Shown: one piece after another, positions 1-12,679 of the stretch | How positions within the stretch are numbered: the first letter of the stretch is position 1 | Layout: every line of letters begins with the position of its first letter | Source: Zygnema cylindricum | Taxonomy: Eukaryota; Streptophyta; Zygnematophyceae; Zygnematales; Zygnemataceae | DNA length: 64,000 nucleotides | NCBI GenBank assembly: GCA_037447655.1 | Contig: JBBHKE010000927.1 | Location: 138,400-202,399, forward strand | Direction: 5' to 3' | Translations under genes and position numbers: made by a program | Notes under the pieces: model-generated | Databases searched by the model: none | What the model was told of the DNA's origin: nothing | Seen by the model: only the letters and a program-made list of their open reading frames with translations

Positions 1-120
1 TTTTTTTAATAAGAAGCCGATATATTGGCGATACGATATATTGGCGTTATATTGATTATCGGGTACCTGAAATTCGATATATGTCGAATATCGGCAAATG
101 GTCCTCGATACCCAACACTA
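1..120. repeat. Edge of a CGATAT-rich, hAT-like repeat
   Basis: The first 120 bases are dense in CGATAT and its complement and end in CGATACCCAACACTA. Similar CGATAT-rich blocks occur at 5800-5910, 26560-27021 and from 40611. The complement of the end, TAGTGTTGGGTATCG, fits the loose YARNG start of hAT terminal repeats. The left half lies outside the window, so the class is inferred. Confidence 0.45.
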
Positions 121-608
121 CTAAATTTGCTTTTCAGTTTTTAACGATTTTATTTTTTTTAAACAACATATTTTTTTTTAACGATTTGGTTCGGTTCTGG
201 CAGTTTCAAAAACCGCTACGGACAAGCATTGGTGTCATCGACAAAACCGTCGTACATACGAAACCCACCTGAAAATTGTCCTCATTATCGGCGCACGTTC
301 GTAAATCCGCTACGGACAAAAGCACCAAAAAGCCAGAAACTCGACTCGTAAAGAGTACGAGGAATTCAAATACCCGCGGCTTTCGTAAACACTGTACGAA
401 TTTCGAATGACAGTAGCCTGTGGTGGTTGGGCCTCGAGGATGACTAAATTAGGTTGACACCCCAAAGACACCCCCAAAGAAAATCTGTAAAGAAATTGTA
501 CACATGAGTATCACCGAGTGCACACGAGGGTTGTCCGCCTAAACGCGTCAAATTCTTTGTGTCCGTACCGACGGCCGCTAACTGCCAACGAGCATAGAGA
601 CGCCACCG

Positions 609-1102
609 CTACACCGCGAATCGCTATTAGCGTACATGACGCTAATTGGGGTACCCCTTTTTTTGGGGCAAATTCTCAAATAGAATAAAGTACGCTAAAT
701 GTTTTTGCACGTTATTTGAGGTACCCCGCTCAATGCGGTTCATAACTGTAATTTAGTTCCCTTTTAAATAGTGTGGTGTACGGACTGCCAGATCTGTACT
801 ATTCCGTACATTTTTAAATTTAAAAGTACAGAAAATATAATAATATATAATTGCGTAAATATTTTCCGGCATACGCAGATGTCAAAAAAACGGACGGCGT
901 ACGATTTGAACAGTTTCGTACAAATTTGTTTTTTAGTGTGGACATATTATGTGCTGAAAATTTTTACAAAGCAGTTTACAAATTAGAGTACATGATAAAT
1001 TAGTATCATGGTGTACCCGAAAAAACACAATTTACCGTAAAGTACGCTAATTGTTTCATTACGCTATCTATTTCATTACGCTAATAGCGATTCACGGTGT
1101 AG
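609..1102. mobile_element. TA-flanked MITE (TACACCG family), about 490 bp
   Basis: The left end reads CTACACCGCGAATCGCTATT and the right end is its near-perfect reverse complement, finishing CACGGTGTAG. Both ends carry a TA, as expected for a Tc1/mariner (Stowaway-like) insertion. The interior has no coding capacity and is rich in GTAC. The same terminal repeat recurs many times in this window. Class is inferred from the TA flank and the terminal repeat. Confidence 0.7.
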
Positions 1103-1929
1103 TTGGTGGGATGCAATGATTTTTTACAGCGGTTTTCAAAAGGTAGAACGACAAGAAAGCGTAAGGCCAAGGAATGCCGTCCACCGTCCGATGTACGGTT
1201 ACAAGAGATCCTTTTCGCTTAAAACTGTACGCTGATTGTACCCTAAGGGGTTGTGCTCCATTAGGCCCATTTGCGGGTCGAAAATGCTCGTTTTGAAAAA
1301 TGATGGACCCATCCCATAAAGCAAATTTAAAATTCGGCCATTTACAATTCGGCATGTGGCCATTACAGTACCATTCCAATTTTCTTCCCTATCTACCTTT
1401 CCATGGTACATTAGAGGCTTACCATGGTTGTACTGAGTTGTACCTTGGTTGACGGAAAATTGAGAGAAGTACGGAAGAACATTAGAGATCGTAGCCTTTC
1501 TTTCTTCCACATTAGAAGTTTGAAATCATCGATTAGCTTGATGATTCACATGTACGGTGGTTATTAAATCATGATATGACTATGAATGGTTATTTTGAAT
1601 GTTGGGAATGTTGGGAATGTTGTTATTTTAAATGTTGGGAGCAGAAATAAAGAAGTACGAGCGTATGCCATAACTAAAAATTTCAGTATTTGCGTATATA
1701 CTAGCAAAAAACCTGAGTACTAGGATTAACCGGCCCTGAAATTTATGAACAAAATGTGCAAAATTCAACTACAGTTGTACAGTTGGTAACATTTTCGCAT
1801 TAAAAAATTCGAGCAGTATTGTACAGGCCACACACAAAAAGGAAACATATTTTTTAATAAAACTATGGTACTGATAGGAGAAGTAATTGCTGCGCCAATA
1901 GTACTTTGGATTTCCACACAAGAGCGTGT
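1103..1929. other. No gene recognised; AT-rich spacer
   Basis: I see no coding exon on either strand. A short direct repeat of GGGAATGTT occurs near 1600-1625. This stretch and its surroundings probably lie in intron 7 of VHA-H if that gene continues beyond the left edge. Confidence 0.4.
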
Positions 1930-2530
1930 ATCAGAAAATTTGTCAAATTTCATTATTAAAAATGGCAAGGCCGAAATTTAAATTTTGTAAATCACTGTAA
2001 ACCACACACTGTAGATGGTGGGCTACCTTCGAGGCACCTTTATCAATCACAAAAAAAAATGAATGGATAAAGTTCGTGTGTTAAAATGCAGGTCCTTGCC
2101 TTGGAACATGTGGGAAAAGTGACCAAAGAGAGTATGGACTTGCTAACTTATTAGGAGTGGAATTTTAGTTCGGCCGAAGATTCACACTGAGGTGGGCAAG
2201 GTTTTTCGAGGTTTTTTCAATAGCAAAAAAGCCTTAGGAGTTTGACGTCATACATTGGATTCAGCTGGGCAGATTTCAGGGTTACAACTGCGAAAGTGAT
2301 GAAATGAGTGAAAAAAAAACATGTAATTAAGAGATGTTTGCATAGTTTGGTCTAAATCTTTGCTACTTTGTTTGCATTCGTCGTACGATTAATAGAGATT
2401 CATTTGTGATTAATCGGAAAAAGTTCACGCTCAAGGCTTCATTCACGTTGTGCCGCATATTAAATGTTTGCATAATTGTTTTATTTATTGGTGATTAACT
2501 TAGAATCAGGTTTTAATTGTGTGCACGATG
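1930..2530. repeat. Dispersed repeat, copy 1 (shared with the 4.25-5.76 kb inverted repeat)
   Basis: From about AAATTTGTCAAATTTCATTA to TGTTTTATTTATTGGTGATT the sequence matches, in order and in the same orientation, the left arm at 4430-5030. It matches the right arm at 5050-5600 as reverse complement. Shared landmarks include TTTATCAATCACAA, TAATAGAGATTCATTTGTGA and AAAGTTCACGCTCAA. No coding sequence was found. Confidence 0.7.
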
Positions 2531-4250
<1,720 letters not shown>

Positions 4251-5760
4251 GAAGTAAGGAACGTGGCTTAATTTCAGTAATTACACTCTAAATTGGTGTT
4301 TTTTTATTCATTATCTGTGAGAAGATACACTCTACATTGGTATTTCTTGACTTATTTTTCATGTGATGATGGTTTACAATCCAGTGACTTATAATACACT
4401 ACTATGTAGTTTCACCCAACAATGTGAGTTAGAAAATTTGTCAAATTTCATTATTAAAAATGGCGAGGCCAAAATTTGAATTTTGTAAATTAATGTAAAC
4501 CACACTGTTGCTGGTGGGCTACCCTCGAGGCACTTTTATCAATCACAAACAATTTTGAATGGATTAAGTTCATGTGTCCACATTGAGGTCTTCACTTTGC
4601 AATACGTTGGGAAAGCCAACCAGAGAAGTTATAGAGAAGGTATAGACTTGCTGATAGATTTGAAAGTGAATTTCAATTGACCGAAGGTTCACACTAAGGT
4701 GGGCTTGGCTTTATGAGATTCTTATTATAGCAAAGAAGACTTAAGAGTTTGACCTCATACATTAGATTCAATAGGACAGTTTGGTTTCAACTGCGAATGT
4801 AATGAAATGAGTGCAAAACAAAGCATATAATTATAAGATGTTTGCCTAGTGTGGTAAATCTCTGCAAGTTTGTTTAAATTTGTCGTCAAAAACTTAATAG
4901 AGATTCATTTGTGATTTATCGGGAAAAGTTCACACTCAAGCTTTTATACACCTTGTGTTGTCTTTTTAGTGTTTTCATAATTGTTTGATTTATAAATGAT
5001 TAATTCACAATTGGGTTTTTCTTGTATGCAAACTCTAAAGAGGCACCACCGCGTCAATAAGCTATGAGCGTAAACATTTTTCGATAAATCACAAATGAAT
5101 CTCTATTGGGTTTTTGACAAAAAAATCAAACAAACTCGCAAATATTTAAACCAAACTATGCAAACATCTCTTAATCACATCCTTTGTTTTGCAAACATTC
5201 TATCGCAGTTGAAACCCAAAATAGTTGGCTAACTGAATCCAATGTATAAAGTCAAACTCCTAAGGCTTCTTTGCCATTAAAAACATATCAAAAAACCAAA
5301 CCCACCTTATTGTGAAACTTCGGCCATTGAGATTCTCCTCCGAATTTGTCATCAAGTCTATACTCTCTCTAGTTACTTTTCGCATATGTTCCAAGGTAAG
5401 GTGGTTCTGCATATGAACATACGAACTTCATCCATACAAATTTAGCTGGGATTGATAAAGGTGCCTCGAAGGTAGCCCACCATCAACAACCAACCATCAA
5501 CAGTGTGGTTTACACTGATTTACAAAATTCAAATATTGACCTAACCATTATTAACAATAAAATTTGACAAATTTTGTAATCCACACTTTTGTGTGAAACT
5601 TCAAAATATAATATTATAAGTCAATAGATTGTGAACCCACCCTCGGCATACAAAAAATGAATAAAGACACACCGATTAGAGCATATCCTCATATAGAAAA
5701 TGAATCAAGAAACACCAATATAAAGTATAATTACTGGCGTTAAAACACGTTCCCTACTTC
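4251..5760. repeat. 1.5-kb inverted repeat (fold-back element)
   Basis: The left arm starts GAAGTAAGGAACGTG and the right arm ends CACGTTCCCTACTTC, its near reverse complement. The correspondence continues inward for roughly 700 bases per arm, for example AATTTGTCAAATTT against AAATTTGACAAATT, and GATTCATTTGTGATTTATCG against CGATAAATCACAAATGAATC. A short centre lies near 5000-5060. The arms are diverged but collinear. The inner arm is related to the single copy at 1930-2530. No coding sequence. It is either a fold-back transposon or an inverted duplication. Confidence 0.75.
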
Positions 5761-5799
5761 ATTACAACAATTGGAAAAAGTGTACACATTTTTGGTATA

Positions 5800-5910
5800 T
5801 AGAATTTCAGGTACCCAATAATCGATATATCGAAAATCAAGATATCGTGATATATCGTCAGTATATTGCCGATAAATCGTATCGCCAATATATCGAGGCA
5901 TTTAAAAAAA
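5800..5910. repeat. CGATAT-rich repeat fragment
   Basis: GGTACCCAATAATCGATATA and the following bases are dense in CGATAT, ATATCG and GATATC. It resembles the window's first 120 bases and 26560-27021. Confidence 0.5.
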
Positions 5911-6493
5911 AATTGATTTTTTTCACATGTCGCCAGAGTCATGCCTTCGGACAAGGTGACCGTAAAATCTTTGCCGAAAAGAAATACGGTTTTTTCCTGA
6001 AAGTCAGCAGAGTGAAGGAGATCCCTAAGGTACATTGATGCGGTACACTTGCGAAGTACACGTACGTAATACGCAAGTACGGATTTCCATACGAAAATGG
6101 TCGGTTTTCAAATCTTTGACGATTTTAGAGATTTGATCGTCGACTGACATGGAGCCACTCAAATCAGAACACGACGATACGCGATGTAACCGACGCCACT
6201 GTAATACAGAAATTTTGCTGTCCGTACTATTACAGAGACCTCCTGATGTAACCATAACCTAAATGTAGATCCCTAAAACTTTGACCTCCTTACAAAACAT
6301 AATCCCCCCACCCACATAGTATTAGGTAGCGCTTATCTATTCACATTCTTACACAATATTGGCCACATTATTTTTCTCACCCACGAAGAATTTAAACTCA
6401 CAGAAATTGTGGAAGAGAGTACTTTTTTCTATCTAATAGATGAAATCAAGGAATCTTTTTTTTCTTCATTAGTTGCAAGAGGAAACACCTTAC
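5911..6493. other. No gene recognised; intron-like sequence downstream of VHA-H exon 7
   Basis: The next VHA-H exon was searched for on the minus strand and not found. A TACGG/GTAC-rich patch spans 6040-6240. Otherwise the sequence is AT-rich. Confidence 0.4.
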
Positions 6494-9400
6494 TTGTCCA
6501 CAAAGAAAATCAATAAAAGACGCCAAAACTCTATTATATTCGTCCTCTTTGACTCCGTAATCCGATGAACTTGAACCATAACCATTCATCACTCCGTTTG
6601 ACTTTGGGCGACCATAACTGCAAAAAGTTTTCACATAAAAAATTCCCAAAAAAGTTTAATTTCAAAAAAGTGAATACCAAAAAAGTGAAATTCAAAAAAA
6701 TACAAATATATATATTTCCAAAGAAGACTCTTGGGACCTAAATCCACAGTTTTAGATTGGTTAACTTAAGGGAGAAAACAAAGAACAGTTTGTTAGTCCT
6801 CAAATCACTACACCGGTGAACCACTATTAGCGTAAAGAAAGGAGGAGAGAGGGGGAGAAAACAGGATAAGACGGAAGAGGGAGAGGGAGAGGGAGAGGAA
6901 GATGGTGAGGAAGAGGGAGAAGGACAGGGGGGGAGAGGGAGAAAGAGAGGGTGAGGGAGAGGGAAGGGGAAATGAACAGGAAGAAAGAGAGGGAGAGAGG
7001 AAGACGGAGACGGAGAGGGAGAGAGGAAGACAGAGACGGAGAGGGAGAGGGATAGGGATAGGTATAGGGGGAGGAAGAGGGAGAGGAAGAGGGAGAGGGA
7101 GGGTGGGGTTTATATTAGTGTCATTAATTCTAATTCAGCTCCACATGACGTAGCTGATTTAGAACCGTTTAAAAAATTAGCTTTAAGAAAAAACAATTAC
7201 TGTTACTAGCACCATTTTGTGGTCAGATGGCAAAAAGGACCGGCAACGAATTAGTCTTATTAACACTAATTGCGATTCACGGTGTTGTTTCTATCAGTCT
7301 TGTTCTCCACAGAAGATTGAATTGTCAAGACTTCATCTTCTCAGAAGAAACCTTCAGTTGTTAAAAAACTACAGGATTCGATTGTGAAGAAATTCAGTTT
7401 TTCAGGTCCCCGTCTCAATAAAAAACTATAAAAAATATAAAAAACTTTCTATTGTATTATCTGAGCAAAAAATTCTTTTGTTCATTCTGCGTCCTTCCTT
7501 CACTTGAGGACCAAATATCTCTAAAATGAGGTTTTTGAATTGTCATTTCAGGTGAAATTTACACATTATTTTGTACAAAAAGGAGGACCAATGTGGAGCA
7601 CCTAATCTGAAAAAAAGTACAAACCAAATGACATGGACCGAGATTGAAAAATCACGCAAACAAAAGTACCAAAAAAATCTACATTAAATCAGCTGAACCT
7701 CATACCTCAATATCAAAGTCAAAACCTTGCTGGTTGTCTCCAAAATAAACCATTTCTTCCGACTCAACAACCTGCAAATTGGATAAAAAAACAAACTACC
7801 TTAAAAAAACAAAATCACGCACAAACGCAAACTATTTTTCGTCTTTTCTGGAAGTTTTTGAAAGGTTAGGCTTGTTTCAATGCAAGACTACTTCATTATC
7901 CAACATTCCCTCCCATTAAAATCTGGTCATCCCACCGAGACCAAGTCTAAGGAAGAAAGTGAAGTTAAATTAAGTCAAATTAAACAAAGTTGAGTTAATT
8001 TTCTCATGTAAGAGTCACACACAAGAGTCACACAGACATGCAGAAACAGCTTTAAGTGCAAATATATGCCCTTCCAAAAGAGCTCTCCTAGTTAAAAAAC
8101 TGGTGTTGACTGATAGTTGACATACCACTTCTGTTTCGTTAAAAACCTGCAAGAACCAGCAGTAAAAACCAATATTTTATCACATGTCTGGACCAAATTA
8201 AAGTACTTGGGAGAAAAACCGAAAGAAGATGATACGGAGGAGAGAAACGTCAAGCTGAAAAGTTAAAAGCCAAAACGGAAAACCCCAAAAAGGAAAATAC
8301 GGAGGAGAGAAACGCCAAGCTGAAAAAGAAACGCAGAGTGGAAAATGTCGACCGAAAAGTTTAGCCTATGAGTTAAAAGTCTAAATGCAGGTAAAAAAGA
8401 AGACTAGTTTCGTTCGGTAAAGTTGATTTAGTCAGAAAGACAAAGTTAGGTTAGACAGTCATACGGCACACTTTTTTCTTCGAAAGAGTCCATCCCTTAG
8501 TTGAAAAACGTTTTAAAAAAAGTACACACCTTAAAAAAGTACCATACACATCATCCGAAGCCAAAGATGGGTCGAAGAAAATCCGGGCACGCTTTGGATT
8601 TGCTGCAAATATTAAATTGTGCATCAGCAAAAGTAAAAATTAACCTGTTTGTTTTTTAACTGCAATATTTTAATTGCAGAAGCTCATGTCTTACAGGAAT
8701 AACAGAGAAAAAAGACACCATAACAAGAAACTTTATTGAATCTGATGAACATTAGATTTAGAGAAAAAAAAGGTGAAAAAGAATGCTCATCGATTCTTTA
8801 TAAAATCTCTCCATAAACTCTTCGGCTTCATTTTTGGCTTCTCTACCTCCACTCAACTTCCTCTCCTCCCCATTTTAAATCAAAATGTAACTCCTGCGCA
8901 TTTGTTTTCAGCTAAACTTAAAAACAATTAATAAAACTTTTTATGAATCCGAAAAAAAAATGGAACTCACCAGAAAGAAGATCATCGATAAGGGCAAGAG
9001 TATATTCGATAGTTTCGTCTTTTGTGACATTTCGAAGAACCGAGATAAAAGTTTTGAGGTATGCAGGGCCATCCTGAAAAAAAAAGTCCAAGTTATACAT
9101 TGATAACTCCTGACAATCTCATCGTTTTTAAAGCCAAAATCAACTAAAACAAGCAGTGACCATTCCAAAAGAAACAAAAGAACGCATCTGAATTACAAAA
9201 AAAAAAAAAAAAACTAATCAAAGACCAGTTCTTAAGCCTTTGAGCCCACTTTCTAGAGGCAAATGAAGAAATACATACATACAGAATGTTCCACGAAATA
9301 CAAGGTGAAAAAAAAATGGGCCAATACTCGAAGCAAAAACCATAATCAGTGATGCAAAAGGCTACATTGACCAAAAATTGATAACTAATCGCATGGATGT

Positions 9401-10799
9401 AAGCAGTTATCTCTGAGAAACTACAAAATGATAACCAACCATACTCAACTTCCTAGAAATAGACAGTAAAAAAAAAAATAATAGACAATTAATTATCCAA
9501 AAAAAATCATAACGCACAGCAGCAAAACTTAGCAGCTTTCAATAAATCCCGAATTTCTAAATTAAAACAAAACAGCAAACGAACAAAAATAAAAAAACAA
9601 GCGATTTATGATATAGAACTAAAAAAAAACCAAAACAAGGTTAAAATACAAAAAAAAATCAAAAATAACTTACAGCTTTAAGCAGGCCCGACTGGACTAT
9701 TTTGAAACAAGGTAGCACTTAAAACCCAACAAAGCTCTAAAAGAACCCTCAAAATACCCTAAAGACAACTCTAAAACACTTATAAAACAATATTTCACAC
9801 ACAGAACGACAAAAAAAGATGACGCATCAAAAAAAGAAAAAATAGAAAAAACGACTTACATCTTCAAGCAGGCTCGACTGAACCTCTTTGGATCGATGAT
9901 CGTAACGTCGTAATAATTGCAATCCAGTTCCAGTGATCATTTTAGCAGTCATGTAGGTTTCCCATGGAATGTCACGGGTCAAAACCTGCAACAACGATAC
10001 AAAAGTAAAGAGCAAAACTTATTTGATGTTATTTGTTACCTTGTTAATTTTACTTGGTGCTGTTACTTGTTATTTAGCTTTAGGTTGCTACTTAAACTTC
10101 TATTATTTGTTGCTTACCAATTTTTTGATTGTTACTTAAATTTTTTTATTTGTCAGACAACTTATCCTTGTCGCTTAACTTTTATTTCATTCTCTTTGAT
10201 TTGTTAATTAACTAAAAAAAAAAGATTTGCTATTAAATTTTGATTTGTAACTAACAAAACTTCTGGTTGTTAATTCAAGCTTTTAGTTTTACTGCACTTT
10301 GATTTTACTTACAACTTAAATTTGTTGCTTAACCTTTGTTGTTTAAATTACAGACATATATATCGACTATTTACAAATAAAAACCTTTAATAAAATTTGG
10401 TTTATTTTTGACAAACGGAAACTTTTATTATTTACAAACAGAATGCACATTGGTATTGCAAGCAAAAAAGGGGGAGAGGGAGTGGGAGTGGGAGTGGGAG
10501 AGGGAGAGGGAGGGGGAGGGGGAGAGGGAGGGGGAAAGAGAGAAGGAGAAGGAGAGGGAGAGGGCGAGAAAGAGGAGAGAGAGAGCTGGAGAGATCACAA
10601 AGTGACAAAACAGTAGAATCAAACAGAAGAGAACAAGAGAGAGGAGCGAGATATCCTTCAAAGGTAGAACAACTAAGATGAATGTCAGATCTCCTAGCAT
10701 AATTAAACTAATAACTACATTAAACCAAAAAAAAAGAAGGAAAAAGGAGAAAAAATGTCAAATACAAACCTCCTCCCTATTCAAATCGCCTCCCTCCAT
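6494..10799 (-). CDS. VHA-H: V-type proton ATPase subunit H, N-terminal part (seven exons)
   Basis: Subunit H is the regulatory cytosolic V1 subunit of the vacuolar H+-ATPase and couples V1 to V0. Coding exons on the minus strand are 10799-10770, 9985-9860, 9073-8971, 8602-8530, 8146-8126, 7771-7706 and 6617-6494. All joins are GT-AG and phases close, giving residues 1-181 of an expected 440-470. Recognisable stretches, compared with the plant family as I know it, are RDIPWETYM (exon 2), LQLLRRYD, DGPAYLKTFISVLRN (exon 3), NPKRARIFFDPSLA (exon 4), KKWFILETTSKVL (exon 6) and FIDFLCGQ (exon 7). Exon 5 is a 21-base microexon and is needed for the frame. The ATG at 10799 lies only 11 bases below a TATATAAAA string, so that string is unlikely to be the promoter of this transcript. 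The C-terminal exons are not seen in 1-6493: either intron 7 exceeds 6.4 kb or the gene is truncated. Confidence 0.9.
6809..7285. mobile_element. TACACCG-family MITE with internal purine expansion, in VHA-H intron 6
   Basis: The left end TACACCGGTGAACCACTATT and the right end GCGATTCACGGTGTT are the family's inverted ends. The last base is G instead of A. Between them, 6838-7105 is a (GAGGGA/GGAGAG)n tract of about 270 bases, so the element is about twice the size of the 200-220 bp copies. On the VHA-H sense strand the tract is pyrimidine. Confidence 0.6.
9655..9712 (-). repeat. Duplicate of the 3' end and donor of VHA-H exon 2, inside intron 2
   Basis: On the minus strand CAGTCGGGCCTGCTTAAAGC followed by TGTAAGT matches the real exon end CAGTCGAGCCTGCTTGAAGA followed by TGTAAGT. 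About 26 of 33 positions are identical, including an intact GTAAGT donor. It lies about 190 bases downstream of the true donor. No acceptor or open exon was identified for it, so it is probably a relic or decoy. Confidence 0.6.
10463..10590. repeat. Purine-rich microsatellite (GAGGGA/GTGGGA)n in VHA-H intron 1
   Basis: Runs of GAGTGGGAGTGGGAGAGGGA-type units on the plus strand. On the VHA-H sense strand it is a pyrimidine tract. Confidence 0.9.
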
Positions 10800-10919
10800 C
10801 TCTACTTCACTTTTATATAGTTTCAAAGCAACTGAATGAAGATACACAATCAGAGCAAAACAGAAACCCTAAAATAGTACTTAGCCTTGAATCCTTTCTT
10901 GTTTCTCTCTCTCCCACAC

Positions 10920-11060
10920 ACTCTCTCTCCCTTCTCTACTCCCTCTCTCTTTCGCACAGGATCTCAAAACTGGAGATCCTAAAGATCGACAAAACCTCCT
11001 CCTTTCTTCCCTCCCTCGTCCCTCTCCCTTCTCTTTTTCCTTTTCTCCTTATTATTTCCC
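10920..11060. repeat. CT-rich tract upstream of VHA-H
   Basis: The plus strand has runs of CTCTCTCCC and CCCTCTCCCTTCTC. On the VHA-H sense strand this is a GA-rich region about 120-260 bases upstream of the ATG. It probably lies in the 5' UTR or promoter. No TATA box is clearly placed. Confidence 0.6.
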
Positions 11061-11117
11061 CTGCAAGCTTCGATCTTAGCAAATATGTGCGTAACCCTAA
11101 AAATCGAAACAGTCCAA

Positions 11118-11353
11118 TACACCGTGAATCGCTATTAGTGTTAATGTTTTAAACGCCACTTAAAACATCTTTTCTCCGTACACACTTGTCAAATTTTCAA
11201 TTTGAGACCGCCAATCGGAAGCTGAGAATTTTATCTTTCAATCGCAACCGTCAGATACAGAATCCGACAGGTGTGTACGGAGAAAAGTTGATTTTAACTG
11301 ACTAAAAAAAGTAAAAAACATTTAACCCTAATAGCGATAGAAGTTGTACTGTG
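11118..11353. mobile_element. TACACCG-family MITE, about 235 bp
   Basis: It starts TACACCGTGAATCGCTATTA; the right end CCTAATAGCGATAGAAGTTG is a decayed terminal repeat. Inside is a second inverted pair, CTCCGTACACACTTGTC and GACAGGTGTGTACGGAG. The interior matches the copy at 45526-45745 over most of its length, for example TTTTCAATTTGAGACCG. It lies about 320 bp upstream of the VHA-H start. Confidence 0.75.
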
Positions 11354-12227
11354 AAGCGCATGTGAAGCGACAGAGAACGAGAGGGAGTGACGATTCAAAA
11401 CTCATTTCGTACAAAATTACATCACGTGATGTGTAAGTGCTGTTGTTATGATACTCTTCAAACGTGCGCACTAAACTAACTATAAAAAGCACGAAAAAAG
11501 AATCGAAAATAATGACACTTGTAAAGACATCTCATGACTCACCGATCGGTGAACTTCTCAAATCTAACCGTTCATTCATAAGGTGAAAAATATCGCACTG
11601 AAATAATTTAGTGCGCACTAAAAACGTGGAGCAGCGAAGGTATCGCACGGTATAACACTGGTTTGTGATGCACAATCTAACAGTGGAAGAATATTTGTCG
11701 AAGCGGAGTAAAACCGTACCGTAAAGCCACGTGGCACAAAGATTAAAGCTCATACGGTCCAATAAAATACGGACCAAGCAGACCAAAAAAAATACGGTCT
11801 CTTCGCCTAAAATTTCTATCTGCGAATGCGTGACTATATAACTGTATCCTGTAAGCATTGTACACAAAATATACTAAAAAATACATACAAAAGTACAATT
11901 GTACATATGCGAATCTGTACTTTTTCGGACGTTTTTGTTTGTTTACCAAAAAAATCCCACATGTACGGACGTGGATGAAAGAAACCTCCTTTGTACCTTG
12001 ACGAGTAAAATGACAGAGCCAGCTGTCCAATTGGAGATTGCCAGCTAATATTGTACTATACCGTACGCACCAGCACTGTACGGTAATGTACTCTCGCGGG
12101 GAAGTGAACACTACACTAGAGACAAACGAGGGGGGTTCACACGTTTTGAATATGAAGGTATTTACTGTCATTTTGTCTTTTCTACAGTACTTTAGTAACG
12201 TCCGTAATTTGGAATCCTCTCATACCC
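11354..12227. other. No gene recognised; GTAC/TACGG-rich spacer
   Basis: The stretch is rich in GTAC and CGTAC words. Open frames on the minus strand here show no recognisable domain and no convincing splice context. Confidence 0.35.
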
Positions 12228-12352
12228 CCCTCACTCTCTCTCCCCCCGCTCTCCCCCTCTCTCCCTCCCTCTCTCTCCCCCTCTCTCCCCCCCTCTCCCC
12301 CCCCCTCTTTCTCCCCCTCTCTCTTCCCCTCTCTCTCTTTCTCCTTTTTTAA
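12228..12352. repeat. CT-rich low-complexity tract
   Basis: Runs of CCCTCTCTCCC on the plus strand for about 120 bases. The long open frames here are products of the simple repeat. Confidence 0.95.
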
Positions 12353-12423
12353 GGACAGGGAAAAAAATCCACCGTGCAAATGTTCCTTTATTATGGAACA
12401 ATTTATTATTCCTCTCTTGGGCA

Positions 12424-12592
12424 AGAAGGAGAGGGAGAGGGAGAGGGAGAGGGAGAGGGAGAGGGAGAGGGAAGGGAAGGGGATAGGGAGAGGGAGAGGG
12501 AAGGGAAGGGGAGAGGGAGAAGGAGAGGGAGAGGGAAGGGAAGGGGAGAGGGAGAGGGAGAGGGAGAAGGGAGAGGGAGAGGTGTTGAGATT
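12424..12592. repeat. (GAGGGA)n microsatellite abutting a gag relic
   Basis: GAGAGGGAGAGGGAGAGGGA-type units with interspersed AAGGGAAGGGG run directly into GTGTTGAGATTTTGAAGAAG, which is the start of a copia gag on the minus strand. The tract replaces the gag codons that follow in the copy at 16634. Confidence 0.95.
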
Positions 12593-12679
12593 TTGAAGAA
12601 GTGGCCATAGGATCGATCAATTACAAGACAGGAAGCTAAGGAAAACAATTCTCTTTATGAGAAAGCAAGGCTTAATTAC
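12593..12679 (-). pseudogene. Truncated copia gag start and leader (third unit of the array)
   Basis: On the minus strand this holds the leader and the first codons of gag (MATSSKSQH), matching 16798-16870 next to LTR B. The gag frame then runs into the (GAGGGA)n tract. Internal sequence therefore lies on both sides of LTR A, so the array once contained at least one more unit to the left. Confidence 0.7.

Noticed and set aside
6494-10799. VHA-H as a pseudogene with a missing exon between FLR and the RKKWFILE segment
   Set aside because: A 21-base microexon (8146-8126) and exon 6 read in the correct phase restore a continuous frame with good donor and acceptor sites.
10811-10819. TATATAAAA as the VHA-H TATA box
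   Set aside because: It is only 11 bases upstream of the ATG, so transcription would start inside the coding sequence. More likely it is a chance UTR string.
12182-12648. Several open frames of 70-130 codons on both strands
   Set aside because: They are translations of CT/GA simple repeats (SLSLP, EGEGE), plus the first codons of a gag relic.
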